From Sipunculus nudus (taxonomy: Eukaryota; Annelida; Sipuncula; Golfingiida; Sipunculidae): a stretch of DNA of 64,000 nucleotides. The notes under the pieces are model-generated. The model saw only the letters and a list, made by a program, of their open reading frames with translations. It was not told the DNA's origin and did no database searches. This document shows, one piece after another, positions 1 through 34,380 of the stretch (the stretch's first letter is position 1; every line of letters begins with the position of its first letter). The stretch is from NCBI GenBank assembly GCA_026874595.1, contig CM049309.1:71594926-71658925 (forward strand), in the 5' to 3' direction. The position numbers and the translations under genes were made by a program.

Positions 1-190
1 CAATTAACGAATAAGTAATATTTTGTAAGCATATGCATGAGAAATGTAAACAGAAGGTGTTTCCTTGAAATGTAACAAATTTTGACTTTAAAGTTTGACA
101 GTTTAAACACGTAGTCCCGGCCGTCCAAAAATGCCTAACTGGAAGAGGATCGTTTTGAGTAGAAACGACCTCTGGCGGAGGAGTGTGATT
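1..190 (+). repeat. Dispersed repeat, copy 1
   Basis: This segment is homologous and co-linear with 15657-15842: both contain ATAAGTAA, GTAAGCAT, a GTAACAAATTT block, GTCCCGG.CGTC and a closing ACGA-CCT-GGCGGA block. It begins at or before the window edge, so its left end is unknown. The partner lies in a SYK intron. No coding potential or terminal repeats were seen, so the class is unknown. Confidence 0.6.
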
Positions 191-2189
191 CACATTGACA
201 TTGCCTGCATGTCGAATTTGCTTATGGATTCCAAAGGGAGATTTGAATAGCAATAAATATTCTTGATATAGAGGTATCAATCTACACGTTCTCGTGAACA
301 ATGTATGTCTCTAGTTCTGTTTGTTAAGGTACGGATAGCTTTGCAAACAGATATGGAATACTGTAATTTTAATCTGACGTACGGATGGTTATAACTATAC
401 GTTTACACAAGATGCATTTAGGTGGGGTATCACTAATTATCTACCACACAGCCCGCATATATCTAATGGAAAATAGTGCCTGTTAACATTTAGCAACATA
501 AAGGGTTGACAGGAGTTAGCTTATTACTAATCGCTTACAATAATGCCCAGATACCTTTATCATATCAAGGTTTTATGCATGGAGTAAAACAGTATGCTTT
601 ACATTTAACATGTCTGTAAACAAACAGGTGTTGTTGTTGTTGGTTTTTTTTGTTGGTGTTTGAATGGAATTGCAAAGCTGGTCTGTTTTCGTATGGTTTG
701 ATATGAGCGGAACTTCTTAATAACTAGACTAGCTAAGTAGCAATAGCTAGACAAGCATGGACGATATTTGACTGTAATTTCCATAAAAAATTTTTTATAT
801 TGACATTATACTGATGGACTTATGACCATACAAGGGCCCGTATAGTTTCCCGCTCCATGCAAAACTCGAGCCCATTATACATCCGGACCTTTACAAGAAC
901 TCCCTATAAATGTAAATTCAGTGTAAAATGTATGATAGATTTCGAAGTCCATCAAGTAATTTTAAGTATTCTACATTACACTACATGATCAATACGCCCA
1001 TAAAATTAAGCCTTTTAAGCTTCAACCATCACTTGTCGTGAGTATTTGGTAAATTCGTTTCACTCTGTAGGCCCATAGTTAGAATTCTCATGATAATAGA
1101 ATTTACATTTTGTTTATCCAGAAAGTCCCCGTTTTTGAAAAATCATAGATTAAATAACTGGCTTATCATGACATACATATTTTTTTTTTTTTAGAAAAAT
1201 GGAAAATACCATTTTCACTTATAGAATGGTCAACAAAAGTGGCGCCACCTATTTATTCCAATATCAAATAAATCACATGATCAGTTAGTCAGCAATGGAA
1301 TTTCCTATTTGAAAATACTTGTAAAACATAAAGTATATAAACACCTAAAATCGTGAAAGTTATCTTGTGATCAGCAAACTATGCATTTTCCTTGCATATG
1401 AAAGTTATTGTAAAAAATTATTTATGATGTTTCTCTTGACGTTAGTCACAGTCCGCCGTGATATGATAGCATAAGTTTAGGTATTTATATATAAAGTTTC
1501 AAATGTAGGTCAACATAAGTGACGCCATCTCAAGATGACTGTTACAAGATCAATATTTCAACCAAAACCGGTGATGGTAGTTGCAGATGATTTCACACTA
1601 AGTGTGCAAACGTGAACTCATTAAAAGATGCAATAAGTAAATCTAAGGTACTGTGAAAACAACAGTTTGAAGTTTGAATTTCAATTAAATCCACTCTTTT
1701 ATTTCTTTTACAGAAGTTTTACCTGTTTTCTGAAAGCAAACTGATTCATATTAACTTTCTTATCGGGAAAAATCAGATCAGTACAAATGGAGGGCGCCAA
1801 ATGCAACTAAGTGACCATCAAATACCTGTCGCATGATCATCATGACGGCAAACTTTGATACTAAGCTGTAGCAATTCTGGAGATATTTTGTATTGGATGT
1901 TGCATAAATTGTGTAATCATCCGAATCGTAAAATATTGTGATTTTTAAGATTAAGGTGGCGATAATTAAAAAAAATTAAATCTGCTTCATTCTTGCTCAC
2001 TTGCACCATAATATAGCTCGCCATAACATGAAAGCTTAAGTTTAATTATTTTGTGAACAGAATTTAATAGTTTTTCCCCAGATACAGCGGGGGACTGTTA
2101 TATGAACATTACATTTTTTTCGTCTTTGTTTAATTTGATATTTAAAATACATTTAAGAAGCCAATGACAGCTTTGCAATGATTATCAAC

Positions 2190-2211
2190 CCAGCCCTGTC
2201 CTCAGGGCTGG
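2190..2211. repeat. Short perfect hairpin
   Basis: CCAGCCCTG is followed by a four-base loop TCCT and the perfect reverse complement CAGGGCTGG, giving a 9-bp stem. No gene is adjacent. It may be the edge of an old mobile element. Confidence 0.5.
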
Positions 2212-4736
2212 ATACTTTGAACGCAACATGTAACAGGTAAGGTTGTTTTCTCAGACAGTCTTGGTTTTAGAAGTCAGTGCGGTCGATCGGTATTTTTAAA
2301 CCTATATAACAGGTTTTCGATAAAAAAAGAGTCCTATGATCAAAGGACAGCATGATTAACATGATTAACTGGTTTACTGAACAGGCAACAGGTTTTGGCC
2401 AGCCATGCGTTGGCTTTATTAATTATGAAAACGGCCGATAGATATATATTTATATGTGGCAAATTCCGAGGTGTCACACCCTGAAATTAACATGAGTAAA
2501 CCCGTTCTTCGACATATGGTTCAAGAGAGGGAACACATCTAAATTCAATTGTCCTTCTCGTGTTATGGAATATACAAGAAATTCTTGATATGGACTACAT
2601 GTTACTTTGGGCACCTTTTTCCCACCCCAGGATTTGAAGTGGAAAAATGACTCTGAGGCATACATATATCATGAAAATGGCATTTCCCCCCTTTAAATTA
2701 TATATATTTTTAGTGCCACGCTCTATGGAACCATCATTTAGTCATATGGGGTTAATGATCGGCCTGGTTTGGAAAATGTGTGTTAATTGTGTGCAACATT
2801 ATTTGTTCATGTGGACTACCTCGAGACACGCAACGAAAATAAAAATACCACTTTTGGGACTCTCGTACGTCAGAAATTAATTTAATATTACCCCCTACTT
2901 AACTTGCAATCAAAACTGTTTTTCACCAAAATTTTTCAAAAGCAAACTATAAAACATATTAATTTTATTTAATATACCGGAATGCCTAAACTGTTCTGTC
3001 ATGGTCACATATTAAAGTGAGACTTGAGTATTTTTTATTTCGAATTACCCGTGGCGGAAATGACTATAACGGACCGGAAATGGTCACGACCAAAGCCGCT
3101 TAAAAACATTTTCCAAAGCAGAATTCATGGGGTTGAAGGGGGGTGGGTAATGGTGATTGTAATCATCCCCTTACAAAAAAATATTATTTTTCTACATGCC
3201 CCATGCATAGTATGATATATTAATTTCAGCTATATTATTAACTTATTTGTAAATTACCTGTAACATTATTAAAAGATTTGGAAAATAATGTTTTTTTTCA
3301 AGTATGTTTTATTTAAAGGGATCCCCCCCCCCTTTGTAAAAGTCCTGGATCTGGCCATCGTTAAACCGAGATGTGCCTGCAAAAATTGGCATTCTTTCTC
3401 TTAATTAATATCTTCACATAGCAAGGCACTAATGTGGAAGGGGGTCTAAAGGCCTAATATGACATGTAAACATCACAACAAAACAAGTTAAAATGAGACA
3501 CTTTTTCTCTGTCTTGTGACAGGGTGTGATGCATTTGTCACCCATGAGTTGTCAGCTCCACCTCTGAGAGTAACATTTTCATTTATTATTTGTGTCACAA
3601 ACAGTCAGCCAGAATATATGTTATTTACAATTTACCAGTGATAATGGCTGTAATTAGTGGAACTGAAAACTTATGCCAACCCAAACCTTTATTGTTTGTT
3701 TAAATAAAGAAGATTTATCACATCAACAACCTGTCACCAGTTGTTAAATATATTCTTCTTGGACCAATGACGTCGTCTGTTCCTTGGGAAAGATAAAAAC
3801 CTGTTAATCTTATAGTAAATTGCTTTTATTTCTCAATTATTCAGTTAATTTGTTTCATTATGTTTAATTATCCCTGTATTTTTTGGCTTAATTTATGAGA
3901 TTTAACTATCAAGTCTAAAGATTTAAGTGGGCACCCCTCGGACGCATGGAGATGCAACTTTAAGGGAATCTACCACTGAATTACACATCGCCAAGGAAAC
4001 TAAAGTTACAGAACTGTCTTTAAGGTTCAGTAAATCAACGTACCAGGTTTCGTCAAAATACTCTGCAAATAGACACCCAACCTGCCAAACTCGGGCGAAA
4101 ACATGACACTCCGTGTCGCAGGTCATAAGCGTTTGACTAGGTGGCATCACAGACAAAAAAAGCCCGAAAACATATATGCAGCCAGGTATGAAGCAAAAGA
4201 GTGTCCATGCGTATCATCATCATAAATATAATAAGGAAGTTGAAACCGTAGCATCTTACTGAGATGAAGTTGCTTATATCAACACAGACACACAAGGTAC
4301 GTGTATATGTTTATTTCTTCTTTCAATACATAGTAAACCATCCACACTACAGTTAGATATTGTGTGCGTTTGTTCAAAGTAAAGCAGTATGTATGTATAT
4401 TACGTGTACCATTTTGGCGCATGAATCTTTATTTCTATGACAGTATACATTATGATTATTAGTCATAACTGAAGAAGTGTGTTCCTTGTTTCATAGTTAT
4501 ATTGATAATATTCTGGGAAAAACAGCAGGTTGGTTATGTAACCATGATGCAATGAGCACATATTTATACCTCTCACCATTATCACTTTTACTGTGGAGGA
4601 TATCTCAGCAATAGTCCAGGCCGACCACGTCGGATAATTACCTGCATAACAATCAAAGAACTGTGCTTTCTTAATGTAAAAACTGATTGCTGCTTCATCC
4701 GATGCCGAGATGGCCGCCTTGAACTATATTAAAATG

Positions 4737-4740
<4 letters not shown>

Positions 4741-4786
<46 letters not shown>
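4741..4786. repeat. TA dinucleotide microsatellite
   Basis: Uninterrupted TA run of about 22 units followed by a short GT-rich tail. Confidence 0.9.
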
Positions 4787-4791
<5 letters not shown>

Positions 4792-5042
4792 CGTGTGTTA
4801 TTCTTTTACACGTATGTGTATGTTGGGGCATGATGTGAGAGGTGGGAGGGTTCCTGCCCAGCTTGCAAGACTGATCATTGACACATAATTTATAAAGAAA
4901 GCATATTCACTTGAATGATTCGAGAAACAAATAATATTCTTGGCCAATGTTACTTTTATTTATATGAACATAAGGTAGTCTTATATAAAAAGCCATGTAA
5001 GGTCGTCAGTTTGAAACTCAAGTGAGGACCAATCATTAAGAT

Positions 5043-8000
5043 TTAAATAAATATTTTGAATAACCAAAACGCTTGTAAACACAAGCCGTTGATTTCTTGT
5101 TGAGGTGGTGCTAATATTTGTTTAATCAATACTTTGTACACTGCCCTTGAGTCTAATTTTAAAGGGTTGCATATTCCACAAATTGTTTGAATAAAATCAC
5201 ATCCATCTTTCATTACAGTTTCTAACTGCCCAGAAGCCTTTGATTTTACTCTTTCAATCCAATCATTTGGTATTGCATCAACAATTGACCTCCATGGCAT
5301 AAATTCTTTTACTGATATAATTGGATAAGCTCTCTGTGACTCATTCCAGGTAAAAAGGTAACCTGTTACATTTATCAGGTCTCCAACTGTTTTAATATTA
5401 TGAACATCAAGAGAAGCATAATGAAATGACTTACTATTTATCTTTAAGAAAGAATTGTTCCAGAGTAACTGTATTCTAACCTCTTCTGCTGACTCTGGAA
5501 TCACTGTTACATAATTAGACCACTCATTCAGACATTTTTTTGTAAAATGATAACATGTTTCCTGGAACCCTCTTCACATCAAAATTTGAAGACACTGACA
5601 TTGCCCCTCCAATAGATTTTAAATAATATTGTGGAATTATTTTCCATGTTGCATCACCACCTGCGAACAAACGTTTGATCCACATTATGTTTTGTGTTTT
5701 TAATCGAGTTTTTACATCTGGAAACTTTATTCCACCCGTTTCATAATCGCCAATAATTGCATTATATTGAACCTTTGGTCTTTTGCCATTCCATAAAAAC
5801 TTCCTTAAGTATTGTGTAACATTTTCAACAAATAATTTTGGTGCAATACACATATTACATACGTATAATATTTTTGACATTGCTAGTGTTCGACATATTT
5901 CTGTCCGACCAAAAATTGTAAGGGTTCTGAATGACCACATAGTTAGAACTGACTTTAATTTGGATTCTGTACTAAGGAAGTTTAATCTGTAACATATATC
6001 GGTATCATATGAGAAAAAGATTCCTAGTATCCTGATAGCAGAACATATTAAGTCCACCCATTTTCAGAATATTGGTTTATCTTGTCTGGCCTTCCAGTCA
6101 CCCAACCAGACTGCCTAGGACTTATCAAAATTAACTCTAAGTGATGTATACTTTTCAAACAATTCAAATATAGATATCAATGACTTAAATGAATGTGTCT
6201 GATAAGAAAAAGGTAATTTCGTCTGCAAACAGCGTTAGCTTAATCTCGTTGTTCCCTACTGTAATGCCTTTTACATTTATACTGTTTCTAACCATTTGTG
6301 TCAGAACTTCCATGACAAGGATAAACAGATATGGAGCAATTGGGCCTCCCTGTTTTGTGCCCCTTGATAAAGTAAAATAGTTAGAGGAGAATCCATTATT
6401 TAAAACGCAACTCGAGGAATTAGTATGCAACAGTTTAACCCACTTGAAGAACATGGTTCTAAACCCAAGGCGGTTTTGCACACTCAATATAAAACTTTGA
6501 TCCACTATATCAAATGCTGCAGCAAAGTCTGCTCCAAATAATATCCCAGTTTTATTTTCATTTTTGCAAAATTCAGTGATATCTGAAATCAGTCTTATCG
6601 AATCACCTATGTATCGTCCTGGCACAAACGCAGTTTGATCTATATGAACTAATTTTGTAGAACTTTACTTAACCTAGATAATAATATTTTACTTAATACC
6701 TTACAATCTACATTTATCAGGCTGATAGGGCGCCAAGCATTCATATATCTTACATCTTTGCCTTTCTTTTCTATAAGTGTAATAACGCTTTGTCTCTGGC
6801 TTACAGTCAACTCTCCAACTTCATTACTTTCATTTAAACAAGCGGTCAGCTCTTTCCCCAATACTCCAAAGAAACTCAGATAAAATTCCTTGCTTAAGCC
6901 ATCATTACCTGAAGTCTTGTTGTTGGCCATGGATTTAATAGCCGTATGTACATCTGCTACACTTATCATTCCCTCACATGAAACTGCTTCTTCATCATTT
7001 AATACAGGTAGGTCATGGACAGTTTGCAAGAAATTATCAAAGTCTGTTTGTGTTTTATTAATTTTTCTCATGAACTTTTCTGAATAATAATTGTATATCT
7101 GAGACATAATATCTTTGGGTTTTGTAACCTCCCTGTTGTTCACTAGTAACTTCCTGATACAAGTCTTACTTTTATTTCTATGTTCTAAATTTAAAAAATA
7201 TTAATTACTACGCTCACCTTGCTCATGCCATTTGGCCCTTGAGCGAATGATTATACCTTGTGTGATTTTATTATAGCAATCCTCTAATTTATTTTTAATA
7301 TTGATATATTTCTCTCTATAAGCTTCATTAGGTTCTCTATCTAATTCGCTCTCCATTTCTTTCATTTCTTTTTCTAATGATATGTATTCTTCTTTAAAAT
7401 CTTTTAAAATTTTCTTTTTAGAGTATTTTATTGTAAATTTCCGTATACTATATTTAATATATTCCCATTTCCTCCGCACATCTAACTGTAACTGGTCGGC
7501 CTCAGACTTTACAAAAATAATGTGCTCCATTTTATTCACATAGTTTATATCTTTAATCAATGAGCAATTAAATTTCCAAAATGATGGCCCATGGGATCTT
7601 TCACTAACACCACCTATTTCAAGTTCGACAGCAGAATGATCAGATCCTACGCTGGTTATGACTGTACAAGTTAATTAAAATTAATGGTTGTAATGATGTG
7701 GAAACTAAGAAAAATCAAGTCGACGCTGGGTAAGCGGATTTAATCTTCTCCATGTGTACCGCCTGGCCTCGGGATTCCTAATACGCCATATATCACATAA
7801 TTCCAGTGACTCCATAATATTATTCATAGTTTCAATTGTATTATATTTCAAAGCCAAGTTACCACCACATGCATCATTGTGAGAAAAACAAAAGTTAAAA
7901 TCTCCTTCCCAAATTATCTGAGTACTCTCATCCAGCTCCAATTCATTATTTACCAAGTTAAATACATGTCTATAACAACTAACTTGCCCTTGTTCACTAT

Positions 8001-8341
8001 TTGGACCGTAGACATTAATTAATAGAAATGCTGAGCCTTGAATTCTGCAATATATCAAAACATATCTGCCAACTATATCCGTAATATTATTAAGCAGAGT
8101 AAATTCTAAATGTTCTCCTATAAGTATCAGTGCTCCCCTGGCTTGATTTGTGCCATGTGAAAAGAACATCTGTCCTCTCCATTGATTTTTCCAAGCCTGT
8201 TCTCAATTACTATCTGAATGAAATTCCTGTACTAAACATATACCATGTCCAATTCCAGTTGTAACACCAGTTAAAAAAATTTCTTCTTTTTACATAATTT
8301 CTTATACCATTTGCATTGATACTTAAAATTTTAAATTTCAT
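5043..8341 (-). pseudogene. LINE ORF2 (endonuclease-reverse transcriptase), broken
   Basis: The likely start is ATG at 8341-8339 (MKFKILSINANG, the usual ORF2 opening with Asn of the endonuclease). The endonuclease continues through FINVYGPN-like (LLINVYGPNSEQ), GDFNF and the SDHSAVELE end motif near 7630. The reverse transcriptase follows: GNDGLSKEFY and WRPISLINVD in the fingers, motif A DFAAAFD, motif B QGGPIAPY, and motif C reading FADE where FADD is expected. At least one frameshift lies near 8270, a stop at 8205-8203, a frameshift near 7700, and further breaks near 7200, 6650, 6180 and 5520. The C-terminal end is short. No function is expected. Confidence 0.88.
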
Positions 8342-8790
8342 ATATTCGTCGATGAATGTGTCCAAGATAGTAGTTCCATATAACTGAAAGCAGACCTTAG
8401 CAAAACCTGCAATACTTGAAAGAATTGCTCATAGTGGTTCCATGTGGAACAAATTGTAATATTGAATAAACCCGCAGTAGTATTTAGATTCACCAAAAAC
8501 ATAATAGAACATACACATGAAAAAACGACATCCATCAAACATATACAGAAAACAAATATTAACATGACTGGTACCCTGATCAAGCTTGGGCCAATAGTTC
8601 ATTGAATAAAATAGGTAACATAAAAGCATTTAAATATGTATGCCTTCTTATATATATTAATACATACAGTATTGATATAAAGTGTCCTTGACGCATAACA
8701 ACAAATATATGTCAATAACAGACATGCAAGTGAATGTGAAGAAAAATGCATATTATCTGCTAAGGATTTCATCAAGGCTTTCACCATAGT

Positions 8791-9552
8791 TCACTCTATG
8801 TATTTTATCATCATTTGATTTGGCAACACCTTGCCATTCCAGGTCCATGCGTCTTTTATTCTACTGTCATTTTTAGTCCTATTGTAAAGTTTTTGCATCT
8901 CGATGCACATGTCATCTAAAATGACAATCCCACTGTTTTTAAGTTTCTTCCTTTCCTTCAGCACTCTCAGTTTGTCATCATTGCACAAAAACTTGACAAT
9001 GATGCCTCTGTTGGATTCTCTATTGTATGGCCCTACTCTGTGAGCAACATTAATGGCACTACTATCAATCTGCAAATCAAGTTTACCCCTAAACAGAGAT
9101 AATGCTACCTGTCTGATATCCTCCTTTTTACTATTTTCTATAACACCCAATATTCCTATGCTTTCCTTCCGCGAGTACTGTTCATTTTTTACAGCAAGTA
9201 TTTTGGCCTCTTTTGCAGTGCCACTAACATTTTCATATTCCTTTAATAAGGTTGCATTCTCATCCTGCAGTCTAGACACCTCTGCCTCTAGTTTATTGAT
9301 TTTGATTTCCAAGGGATTGACCAACTTTTCTTTTATTTGCTCTTCTATTTCATTAACAACTGATGTTCTAAATTCTGCAATAATATCTCTCTTAAATTCT
9401 TCTAATATTTCTCTTAATCTAGTTTCTGTTAATGTACCCATGTTGTCTTCTGAGAAAATAGGTTCTGGAGACTGTTTGATCTTTTTAGATGTTACAATAC
9501 TGGAATCTGAAGATGAACTTGAACAATCTGACCTTGTCCTTTCTTTTGACAT
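8791..9552 (-). CDS. LINE ORF1 protein (L1 ORF1p-like), intact frame
   Basis: A 253-codon uninterrupted frame upstream of ORF2 in the same element. Residues 1-35 are Ser/Lys-rich, residues about 40-115 are heptad-like and charged (coiled coil, LEAEVSRLQDENATLL), and residues about 125-210 (ESIGILGVIE onward, with VAHRVG and IIVKFL) resemble the RRM-like core of L1 ORF1p (Transposase_22 type). In this family the protein is an RNA-binding chaperone that coats the LINE RNA; here that role is inferred from family and position. It survives although ORF2 is broken, so it is unlikely to support retrotransposition in cis. Confidence 0.8.
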   Translation of the reverse strand: MSKERTRSDCSSSSSDSSIVTSKKIKQSPEPIFSEDNMGTLTETRLREILEEFKRDIIAEFRTSVVNEIEEQIKEKLVNPLEIKINKLEAEVSRLQDENATLLKEYENVSGTAKEAKILAVKNEQYSRKESIGILGVIENSKKEDIRQVALSLFRGKLDLQIDSSAINVAHRVGPYNRESNRGIIVKFLCNDDKLRVLKERKKLKNSGIVILDDMCIEMQKLYNRTKNDSRIKDAWTWNGKVLPNQMMIKYIE

Positions 9553-10736
9553 TCTAATAATTACATAGTAAAAGAGTCAGTAATGCTGAATGTCACAAAT
9601 ACTAATAACATAACCTATTACTTGCTAGCTGATACATTGGCCCAAGTTTACCTAGATTCAAAATAACATGGTGACCAGGGTCATTGGGTACCTGTTGTGT
9701 AACCTGGTGTGTCTGTCAAATCAGGCTTTAGTGATTCCTGGAGCGTTGAGACTCGCAAGTATTCAATTTAATCCCCCTTTACAAATCAAGTGACTGGCCC
9801 ACAAACATTAGACCAAAATTTTCCCCTCCCACTAGTGAAACCAAAGCCAGAAAAAAACCTCTGTTTCTCTCAAAAATATTACTCTAAAGACCACAAAATT
9901 TTGAGAAAGTGTCCATAGTACCCTTATAAAACCATGTGCCAATTTTTACTTATAGTACTCACTCAGTTCCTGAATTAAAAGACCAAATTGTGAGCTCCAC
10001 TCAAACCATATGTTGCCTGCTTGAGAGCACCAGACCATATTTGGACTTATAAGTCGGGAGGCTGGTCACCGTAGTAACTATACTGATGTGACAACTTGTG
10101 TTTAAGCCGGTTTACAGACTTCACCGCTCAAATCAACATACTTGCCCAGTATATATAGTATAAGGTCTTGTGTATTATAAAATGTCTGGTTTCAGCAGGT
10201 TGGGGTAAGAATTTGAGGAATGGGGTCCAGGAGATCAGGAAGGATGTCCTGGACACAGATATATTTTGCTGCTTATTCACACAAATTAGATTGAAATTAC
10301 ATAAATCCTAACATCGTTCAAAGAGGAAAATACAAATGTCAACAAATGATTTTTGTCATGAAAGTAAAAAATAATGTAGAAATTCCCTTGCCATGGGCGT
10401 GAATGTGAATTTAAATGTCAAAAGTGATATCTTGAAATACGCTGCGTAAAGGTAGATTTTTAAGGCCTTTAATTTGGAATCCATCTGCAGTCAGGACAAA
10501 TTTGTGCAACAGGACCAAATAGAAACCATGTAATGTAGATGTTATTGTACAAAACTCATAGTTTTCGTTAAAATAAATAGTTTCAGTGTTACTTCTTAAT
10601 TAACTATTACTTTAACAGAGTTCAAATAATGAAGGGTAAATCCTTTGTTAAAAGGAGAATTAGCATTATTCCTTGGCCATAATTGGGCGCCAATTTATAT
10701 ATTTAAAAAAAATACCATATTTTAAAAATTTAACAG
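9553..10736. other. No gene seen; LINE 5' flank to SYK first coding exon
   Basis: AT-rich sequence with no recognisable exon, RNA gene or repeat boundary. It may contain the LINE 5' UTR (on the minus strand, from 9553) and the end of a SYK intron that leads to the acceptor at 10735-10736. Confidence 0.5.
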
Positions 10737-10771
10737 GAATACTTGAAGGAAGAAGCTGGCCTGTCGACATA

Positions 10772-32063
<21,292 letters not shown>

Positions 32064-34380
32064 GCAACCTACAAACCCCCTGCATCTGACGCATGCGTAA
32101 TAAGACTTCCTGTTTGGCAAACTTAAAACTGCATTCACATCAGCTAGCTTGTTTTGTAAAGCTTCATTTGACGTTTGACTCTGTATATTAAAGTCCGTAT
32201 TATATCAGTTTAGGGTCTGTATAAAATACTTACCTTTGCCTTGTGAGTACCGTTGCAGCATTTTGGCTGTAGGATTTGATACATTGAAAACATGTAGGGT
32301 TGTTAAATCGACAGCTTTAGGGTTGTCAAATGGGTGTATCATAACAGCAACCCAGGCTGTCAAAATAACCGTTTGACAACGCTGCAGAGTTCTCAAAAGG
32401 GTCGTTAAATGTGTGAAATGACAATGGTTAGGTAGTCATGGGTCTGTCATGGTCATTTGTCTTCCTTTTCAAATATACTCCATTGTTTGTATGTAAATTT
32501 ACATTATTACTAATTTTCAAGTCATATTTATTCCCATACATAGTCCGGATGCATGATGGTAAAACACCTATATAATATACCTTGCTTCCAGCAGATATGG
32601 CAAGCAAATTTCCATCAGTAGACATTGATTGGGAATAATTTGGATTAAATATTTTCATGCAGTTTAGGAAGCAAGAGCTCAGACTTTGATGTGTAAGATT
32701 GTTCATTAGAATTATCCAAAAGCAGTTGGATTATAAAAACTGAAAATTCATGATGATGTTAGATGTAAATATTTTCAGGAAGTAGATACGCTGGAACACT
32801 TTTTTGATACATGTAAAGTTAATAGAATGGAGGTTATATGTGATTGGATAAAGTGGAAATGTAGTCCTGGGGGTATACACACAAGCTTGGCTGCTGAACC
32901 GCGCGCTTATGCCCAAGGTTGCACGTTGACCGTACAGTGACAACAGTACAATGGTGCACTGAGCACTGACAAACGAACACACGTTCAAACTTTGACAGGC
33001 TATAAAGTTATTATATTTGGGAGGTTTTACAATACTATGTTTCTAGTATAGTATGCCAGAACGGGACAACCATGGCTTTTTCTGATATATGTAATAATAT
33101 TCTGTTCCTACGCACATCCATAACGTAAGGATTAGTCCCCCTGATCCCCGATGTTGCACAATATATGTATTTAATGTCAGTCTTTTCATCAAATGTGAAA
33201 CGTAACTGATTCTTAAGGTAAACTGTTAAACAATAACCACGACATGATAAATTTATCTTTTATGGCATAGGTTGTTTAATATTAAGTTTATAAAAGTAAG
33301 ATTTAAAGAAATGACAAGCTTATAAGTTATATGACCTATATATGTGACAAAAGAACAGAAATTACTTAAGCAGGATATATTATATATATATTTATATAAA
33401 TATATATGTGTGTGTGTTTCAATATTTTGTACACACGTATATAATAATGTTCAAAAGGACTTTAAATGTGTTTTGTGTTTCTTAAACGATTTCCAAATCG
33501 TGAGCATTTTGAATGGGGTACTATAGTATTTTAATTGTATAGTTCATATATAAATGTGTAGAGAAGTAAAAAAAATACCATCTGCTCCTTCGGTAAACTT
33601 ATAAATAAGAAATGTATTTTTTCCCATATATGTCAAACAAATTTGAATCACCACTGTACCCGTGCATGTGCTACGAAAATACAATAAAGTTTTTTTTTAA
33701 TATTAAAGAGAGTTATCTGCCACCTATCTGTTGAAGGCCGTCTTTTGATTGTACGATCATCTAGGGCGTTTTTTAAAAGAGATATATGGATATATTATAA
33801 ATTTCAATATGTAAAATAGTATTTGTAAGCTGTTGAATAGACTTTGACCTTTTAAATATTATTAAAACATATATTGACATTTAATCAATACATATGCCAT
33901 CATATATCGTATATTATATGTTCTTCTAATTGGGAATAATATTGATAATTTTAAAATAAGTGATTTTTGCTGCCCTTAATCTGGTAAAGGTGACGGTTTT
34001 AATATTTCGCAAGACTTAAAAATTATTATGTGATTCCGTCCGTGTTGCAAGTGTCGGTAAAATTGGGCTGAATATAATTCTTATTATTTTCGACTTGCTA
34101 CATGTATTTACCTATACCTATCCCTAGTGAACTGTCAGCGTAATAGCCTAATGTTTTAATGTTGTACCATGTACGGAAGAAACAAAAGGTATATACTCTT
34201 TGCCACATTGGCAAAATGTATTTATAAATTACCGTGTTTTTTTTCTACAGAATAAATTTATCATCCACCCGTTAAACATGTACTGCCGTAACCGTGAGAT
34301 ATTTTCTACGACATCGTTCCCGGGTATACCCTCCCTTAATGGTACTTTGTCACCTGCCACAAAAAGTGGTTAATCTTCCG
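32064..34380 (+). other. SYK 3' UTR and flank, no other gene
   Basis: AT-rich, with no domain-bearing open frame. The 3' UTR begins at 32064; its end is uncertain. Candidate polyadenylation signals are ATTAAA at about 32188 and AATAAA at 33683. Confidence 0.5.
33683..33688 (+). promoter_or_regulatory. Candidate polyadenylation signal
   Basis: AATAAA followed at once by GTTTTTTTTT, a T-rich downstream context. It would give a 3' UTR of about 1.6 kb. An earlier ATTAAA near 32188 is the alternative. Confidence 0.3.

Larger units (their letters stand above)
191..4992. other. Intergenic, no gene recognised
   Basis: Short open frames occur on both strands (for example 63-77 codons at 2474-2665, 2647-2880 and 3923-4156) but none shows a known domain, splice context or coding-like composition. 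The stretch has a small hairpin at 2190-2211, a homopolymer-containing relic near 3320 and a TA microsatellite at 4741. A non-coding 5' exon of the downstream SYK gene could lie here but cannot be pinpointed. Confidence 0.5.
5043..9552 (-). mobile_element. L1/Tx1-like non-LTR retrotransposon, decayed
   Basis: A minus-strand LINE with the usual order: ORF1 (9552-8791), then ORF2 (from about 8341 to 5043) with apurinic-type endonuclease and reverse transcriptase. ORF1 is open, while ORF2 carries frameshifts, stops and an altered catalytic motif, so this copy is dead. The 5' end of the transcript (above 9552) is not delimited. The 3' end is odd: ORF2 stops at 5043 without the Cys/His-rich C-terminal part usual in L1-clade ORF2, and no poly(A)-type tail was recognised. 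No target-site duplication was identified. The element lies upstream of SYK in opposite orientation. Confidence 0.9.

Noticed and set aside
1200-1830. Three GGCGCCA/GACGCCAT motifs spaced about 280 bp, suggesting an old tandem repeat
   Set aside because: Outside the short motif the units do not align convincingly by eye.
3923-4156. 77-codon minus-strand frame in slightly GC-richer DNA
   Set aside because: No domain, splice context or homologous segment in the window; could be chance.
9053-9568. 171-codon plus-strand frame
   Set aside because: It is the antisense of LINE ORF1, whose minus-strand product has the family features.
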